From NCBI RefSeq assembly GCF_001902295.1, contig NZ_CP018335.1:62001-126000 (forward strand): a DNA stretch of 64,000 bases. Direction: 5' to 3'. The stretch is from Clostridium kluyveri (GTDB lineage Bacteria; Bacillota; Clostridia; Clostridiales; Clostridiaceae). Positions within the stretch are counted from its first letter, which is position 1. Each line of letters begins with the position of its first letter. This document shows positions 60,302 through 64,000 of this stretch, piece after piece. The notes under the pieces are model-generated. The model worked only from the letters and a program-made list of their open reading frames with translations, was not told the DNA's origin and ran no database searches. A program made the translations under genes and the position numbers.

Positions 60302-61425
60302 ATAGTAAGACAAATAAATTTGGAAAAAGATATTTCTTGCGATGATAAAGAAATTAAATATGATCTAAGAGATAGGAATGATTAATACAAGAAAATGATT
60401 AAAGCCTATAAGTTAATATAAACTTAAAACACAAAAGCCCCAGGACCAACCCCAGGGCTTTCACCAATTAGAACAATAATGAGTGACTTTAAAGTATTCT
60501 TATGAGCATTAACCATTATACCCAACTTAAAACATTTTATATTTACTTCTTATATGCCTTATAGATTTTAGATTACCTATAAGGAAAATATAAGACCTCC
60601 AACCTTGGAGTTTTAATTTATAACAAAAAGCTGCCCTACGGACAGCTAAAGAGAATTTAAGAGAGACAATTATATTTATATTATGTCCAAAATTTTAAAA
60701 TTTCACGCAATATATAGAAAATAAATAATTAGGTGTAGAATGTATAGTGATAAACTTTTATATTCAAAAAGCTCTGGAATTACCCAGAGCTTTTATAAAT
60801 TGAGGTAACACATAATGAGTAAGATATTAGAAGGATTCTAGTTATGCATTAGTATTATACCCAATTAAGCTTACTTTTATATTTATTTTACAAATATCCA
60901 TCCAATTACCGAGGCCACTGAAAAACTAAGAGTATTGACCATTATATCCAATTGACCCATACTTATACATAATGTATAAACCCGACCAATTCGCCAAAAT
61001 CACTGTATATTTTGCAATTTCTATGCTAAGACTTATTCTAGTAAGATTAAAAATATGGGATAGCACAGGACTGTTAGATGAGTATAAATAGAATGTTGTG
61101 TCATAACAATTAAACCTGAAGATTCTCCTTAAGCCTAAGGATAAAGGAATGTTTTGCTACTTTTTTTGAAGAATTGGTTCATTTATAGTTACAAAGAATA
61201 AAGAAACCTTGCTGTACTTATATTGTGAATAATTTTTGATATAGTGGAAAAGGTATAATATTAAGAAGATGTTTGGAGATGTGGAGACTTTACATAGATA
61301 AAGAACAATAATATCACTTTTTTTATTTTTATTGAGGGGCTTAGTCTTATATCTAAAAAAGGTACATTTTAATACCTAAAGTATATTTTAATTTCACAGC
61401 AGGGATAGAAAGGAGAAGATATAGT
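60302..61425. other. 1.1-kb gene-free region rich in hairpins
   Basis: No plausible gene is seen. The stretch holds copy B of the hairpin element (60431-60584: GCCCCAGG/CCAGGGC, ATTATACCCAACTT, CCTTATAG/CTATAAGG). Copy C (60766-60875) has GCTCTGG/CCAGAGC, AATGAGTAAG and ATTATACCCAATT. A partial copy D lies at 60919-60985 (ATTATATCCAATT, then ACTTATACAT). A short stem AGCTGCCC/GGACAGCT is at 60627. The end carries the AAAGGAG site of the P450 gene. Confidence 0.6.
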
Positions 61426-62700
61426 ATGTCAGTGAACGAATTAATCGCACATGATAAAGGCCTTGATAACACTCTCGATCTACTGAAAGAGGGCTATTTG
61501 TTTATAAAAAACAGGACCGACCAGTATCAATCTGATTTGTTTGAAACTCATTTACTAGGACAAAAAGTAATTTGCATGACCGGAGAAGAAGCAGCAAAGG
61601 TGTTTTATGATCCAGAACGGTTTCAACGAAATGGTGCAGCACCCAAGCGAGTACAAAAAACATTATTTGGCAAGAATGGAATTCAGACTATGGATGGAGA
61701 AGCACATATCCATCGTAAGAATCTCTTTAAGTCACTGACTACTCCACTGCATCAAAAGAAGCTGGCTGAACTTGTATTGGAGAGATGGCAAGCTTCTGTT
61801 GACAAATGGGAAGGTACAAAGAAGGTTGTACTCTTTGATGAAGCAAAGGAAATCTTATGTCGGGCGGTATGCCAGTGGGCTGGGGTTCCACTGCCGGAAT
61901 CTGAAGTAAAGGATAGAGCTGAAGACTTCGGTGCAATGATTGATGCTTTCGGAGCGGTTGGACCGAGGCACTGGAAAGGTAGAAGAGCAAGGAATAGGGC
62001 TGAAGATTGGATAAAAGGTATTATAGAGAATGTCCGAGATGGTAAGATAAAGGCTGAAGAAGGTTCAGCACTTTATGCTATGGCTTTTCATAGGGAGCTT
62101 GATGGCAGTCAGATGAATACCCAAATGGCTGCTGTAGAACTTATTAATATATTGCGACCAATTGTTGCTATTTCAACCTACATTACTTTTGCAGCTTTAG
62201 CACTACATGAGCATCCAGAATGCAAAGAAAAGCTAATTTCAGATGACAATAACTATTTTGAAATGTTTGTACAGGAAGTTCGTCGCTTTTACCCCTTTAC
62301 ACCTTTTCTTGGTGCAAGAGTTCGAAAAAATTTTATTTGGAATGAATACGAATTTAATGACGGAATACTTGTGTTACTTGACATATACGGTACGAATCAT
62401 GATCCATGTATATGGAAGAATCCTAATGAATTCCACCCAGAGAGATTTAAGGAATGGAAGGGTAGTTTGTTTGATTTCATACCACAAGGTGGAGGTGACC
62501 CTGCCAAGACACACCGATGCCCAGGGGAGGGTATCACTATTGAAATTATGAAAACCAGTCTGAATTTCCTTATCAATAGGATTGAATTTGAAGTTCCAGA
62601 GCAAGATTCAAGCTATAGTTTGGTAAGAATACCGACATTCCCTGAAAGTGGATTTGTTATGACTAATATTAAAAGAAAAATTCAAACTATAGATAAATAA
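61426..62700 (+). CDS. CYP152-family cytochrome P450 (fatty-acid peroxygenase)
   Basis: 424 residues. The haem ligand loop is HRCPGEGITIE, and the Arg-Pro pair in ILRPIVAIST replaces the usual acid-alcohol pair. This is the mark of CYP152 peroxygenases, which use hydrogen peroxide and the substrate carboxylate without a reductase. At the position that separates hydroxylases from OleT-type decarboxylases the sequence has Gln (GIQTMDG), as in B. subtilis YbdT/P450 BS-beta, so hydroxylation is expected. Clostridium acetobutylicum has a related enzyme (CYP152A2). It stands alone with AAAGGAG upstream. In an anaerobe it may detoxify peroxide or modify lipids. Confidence 0.92.
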   Translation: MSVNELIAHDKGLDNTLDLLKEGYLFIKNRTDQYQSDLFETHLLGQKVICMTGEEAAKVFYDPERFQRNGAAPKRVQKTLFGKNGIQTMDGEAHIHRKNLFKSLTTPLHQKKLAELVLERWQASVDKWEGTKKVVLFDEAKEILCRAVCQWAGVPLPESEVKDRAEDFGAMIDAFGAVGPRHWKGRRARNRAEDWIKGIIENVRDGKIKAEEGSALYAMAFHRELDGSQMNTQMAAVELINILRPIVAISTYITFAALALHEHPECKEKLISDDNNYFEMFVQEVRRFYPFTPFLGARVRKNFIWNEYEFNDGILVLLDIYGTNHDPCIWKNPNEFHPERFKEWKGSLFDFIPQGGGDPAKTHRCPGEGITIEIMKTSLNFLINRIEFEVPEQDSSYSLVRIPTFPESGFVMTNIKRKIQTIDK

Positions 62701-62858
62701 ATTTAATGATTGATAATCTGGGTAGCACAAGCTGGACTGGTTTATAGTAAGTTAATGACATAAAAATTTACACTTATGATGTAAGTTAAAAAATATAGTA
62801 GAGAGGGGAGTTTAGTATTCCTCTCTTCATATTTACAAGATGTACAATAATAGTTAAA

Positions 62859-63125
62859 CTAGCATTTATATTTTTCTCTTATGTTCTTTATATGTTCTTC
62901 TATCTCTTTAGCAGCTTCAGGAGGCAATTCATTGTTTTCACGACCACAATATCTACATGTGTTGTCGTTGTCCTTATAACATCGATAGCATATTAGGTCT
63001 TTTACACATATACCATATTTGGGTTTGATTTCATCTATGGGAATGTGATCAAAGTCTTTTTCACTTTTTATTTTACCTGTCTTGATTAACTCATTTATCT
63101 GATCTTTTACCTTTTTATGATCCAT
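62859..63125 (-). CDS. Small zinc-ribbon protein
   Basis: 88 residues from the ATG at 63125, with GGTGAG six bases upstream; an ATG at 63146 has no site. The middle contains CVKDLICYRCYKDND and CRYCGRE, forming a likely zinc site, flanked by charged helices. Similar small proteins occur in several clostridia with no known role. Bases 63126-63503 between it and the tRNA show no gene. Confidence 0.65.
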   Translation of the reverse strand: MDHKKVKDQINELIKTGKIKSEKDFDHIPIDEIKPKYGICVKDLICYRCYKDNDNTCRYCGRENNELPPEAAKEIEEHIKNIREKYKC

Positions 63126-63503
63126 TAATTTCTCACCACTTTTCATTTTATAAGTATTCTATAAAAATATCCTATCATGTAATGGAAAAGAAATATATGC
63201 ATAAATATTGTAAAATGTATGGGGTATTAGATTTGAAAACTGTAAGCTAAAGTTAACAAGACGAATATACCTTAGATAAGGAATTATTACATAAATTAAA
63301 TGAGCTTAGATTAGAAGGGGTAAAGTTATTGTTGCTCTCAATAAACATTGAGTTCTAGTATATACAAATATATACAAACTTTCTCGTTTGGGGTTGCGGC
63401 TGTATTTATTAGTGCTTTATTAATAACTAATGTGTTAAAAATGTGTTAAATTAAAAATATAAGCAAATTCCCAACACTGAAAACCCGCTTATATCAATGA
63501 ATT

Positions 63504-63580
63504 TGGTGCATCAGAGAGGACTTGAACCCCCGGCACGCTGGTTCGTAGCCAACTGCTCTATCCAACTGAGCTACTGATGC
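63504..63580 (-). tRNA. tRNA-Arg (anticodon ACG)
   Basis: Read on the minus strand the sequence folds into a full cloverleaf. The acceptor arms are GCATCAG and CTGATGC, a D-arm GCTCAGTTGGATAGAGC follows, and the anticodon loop is CTACGAA. The T-loop is TTCAAGT, and CCA is encoded. ACG (inosine-modified) reads CGN arginine codons. tRNA genes are frequent phage/island integration sites, but no attachment repeat can be shown here. Confidence 0.95.
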
Positions 63581-63773
63581 ATGTTACAGGTATTATATTA
63601 ACACAAATAATATTTAAAATCAATTTTAATATTTTTACGTTTTTAAGGGGCATATGTGCAAATTCTTGAAAAAGAAAAGCTCATTGCAGTACTAATTTAT
63701 CACTTTGAAAAGTTTAGATTTTGTTTATAATTAGTTTAGATAAAATAGAGATACATATTTTACAATATAATTA

Positions 63774-63785
63774 GGAAGTACTTCC
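63774..63785. promoter_or_regulatory. Perfect 12-bp palindrome, probable operator
   Basis: GGAAGTACTTCC lies about 30 bases before the start of the next gene and just after a TATAAT at 63766-63771. Such a site could be bound by a dimeric repressor controlling that gene. Confidence 0.45.
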
Positions 63786-63813
63786 CCATAAAATATAAAA
63801 AGGAGATGAAAAG

Positions 63814-64000
63814 ATGAAACTTAAGAAAAAAACAGCTATGGTAATAAGTTTTACAGTGGGAATTATGATGTTTACCACCACTGCTATGGCCGAAGTAGCA
63901 TCTAAAAGTGGTTATGATCAACTAAAAGATTCTTTAAAATATACTGCAGAAAATTGTACTAGCACTCTTTCAAACTTCACCATAGATGCATCTTTTGTGG
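63814..64000 (+). CDS. Secreted protein, 3' truncated by window end
   Basis: The ATG follows AAGGAG by eight bases. The first 27 residues are a signal peptide: KLKKKTA, a hydrophobic core (MVISFTVGIMMFTTTAM) and an Ala-x-Ala-like cleavage site (AMA). The mature start EVASKSGYDQLKDSLKYTAE is helical. Only 62 codons are visible, so family and function are unknown. Confidence 0.75.
   Translation, partial: MKLKKKTAMVISFTVGIMMFTTTAMAEVASKSGYDQLKDSLKYTAENCTSTLSNFTIDASFV

Noticed and set aside
60302..60387. Short frame after Res (DISCDDKEIKYDLRDRND)
   Set aside because: About 20 codons from a TTG without a ribosome-binding site; too short to support.
63504..63580. tRNA-Arg as attachment site of the prophage
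   Set aside because: No duplicated tRNA end is found near 54 kb and no integrase is in the window, so there is no evidence for integration here.

Overview
The window is low-GC, AT-rich DNA with Gram-positive ribosome-binding sites, frequent GTG/TTG starts and spore-linked genes. It fits Clostridium sensu stricto; the species cannot be fixed from sequence alone. About 54 kb of the 64 kb is a contractile-tailed (myovirus-type, PBSX/Xkd-like) prophage that is already running at base 1. Its integrase and left attachment site lie outside the window. The last 10 kb looks like host chromosome or an adjoining island.

Layout. 1-11.4 kb holds the early/replication genes: the end of an ATPase, RecT, a metallo-beta-lactamase-fold protein, a DnaD-type initiator, a DnaC-type loader, a Dam-type and a C5 DNA methyltransferase, a RuvC-like resolvase, a MazG-like protein, small zinc-ribbon proteins and a sigma-like late regulator. 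11.4-13.3 kb is a cargo pocket: a DUF3231 (spore-associated) gene, a probable late promoter preceded by six perfect 11-bp direct repeats and followed by a structured leader, and an opposite-strand gene for an Asp/Arg15/Tyr low-complexity protein. 13.5-25.6 kb is packaging and head: terminase, portal, a MuF-type head protein with a toxin-like C-terminus and an adjacent immunity-like gene, prohead protease/scaffold, capsid and connectors. 25.6-50.5 kb is the tail: sheath, tube, chaperone pair with a -1 frameshift, tape measure, XkdP/Q/R/S/T-type baseplate proteins, two fibres and XkdX. 50.5-54.1 kb is lysis: holin, GH25 endolysin, a third DNA methyltransferase and an LLH-type holin.

The tail operon is interrupted. 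Between the chaperone and the tape measure gene, about 6.8 kb (28.3-35.1 kb) carry a lipoprotein, a Rha regulator, a divergent repressor/Cro pair with a clear operator-promoter, two BRO-type antirepressors and two opposite-strand genes of unknown function. This looks like a complete lysogeny or defence switch placed inside a structural operon.

54.1-64 kb holds an opposite-strand Met-rich protein, a two-gene Type III restriction-modification system, several copies of a hairpin-containing intergenic element, a CYP152-family P450 peroxygenase, a small zinc-ribbon protein, tRNA-Arg(ACG) and the start of a secreted protein.

The best leads are the MuF toxin/immunity pair, the 11-bp-phased late promoter, the two spore-type cargo genes, the switch inside the tail operon, and recurrent GE(M/I) motifs shared by scaffold and capsid that may be protease cleavage sites.
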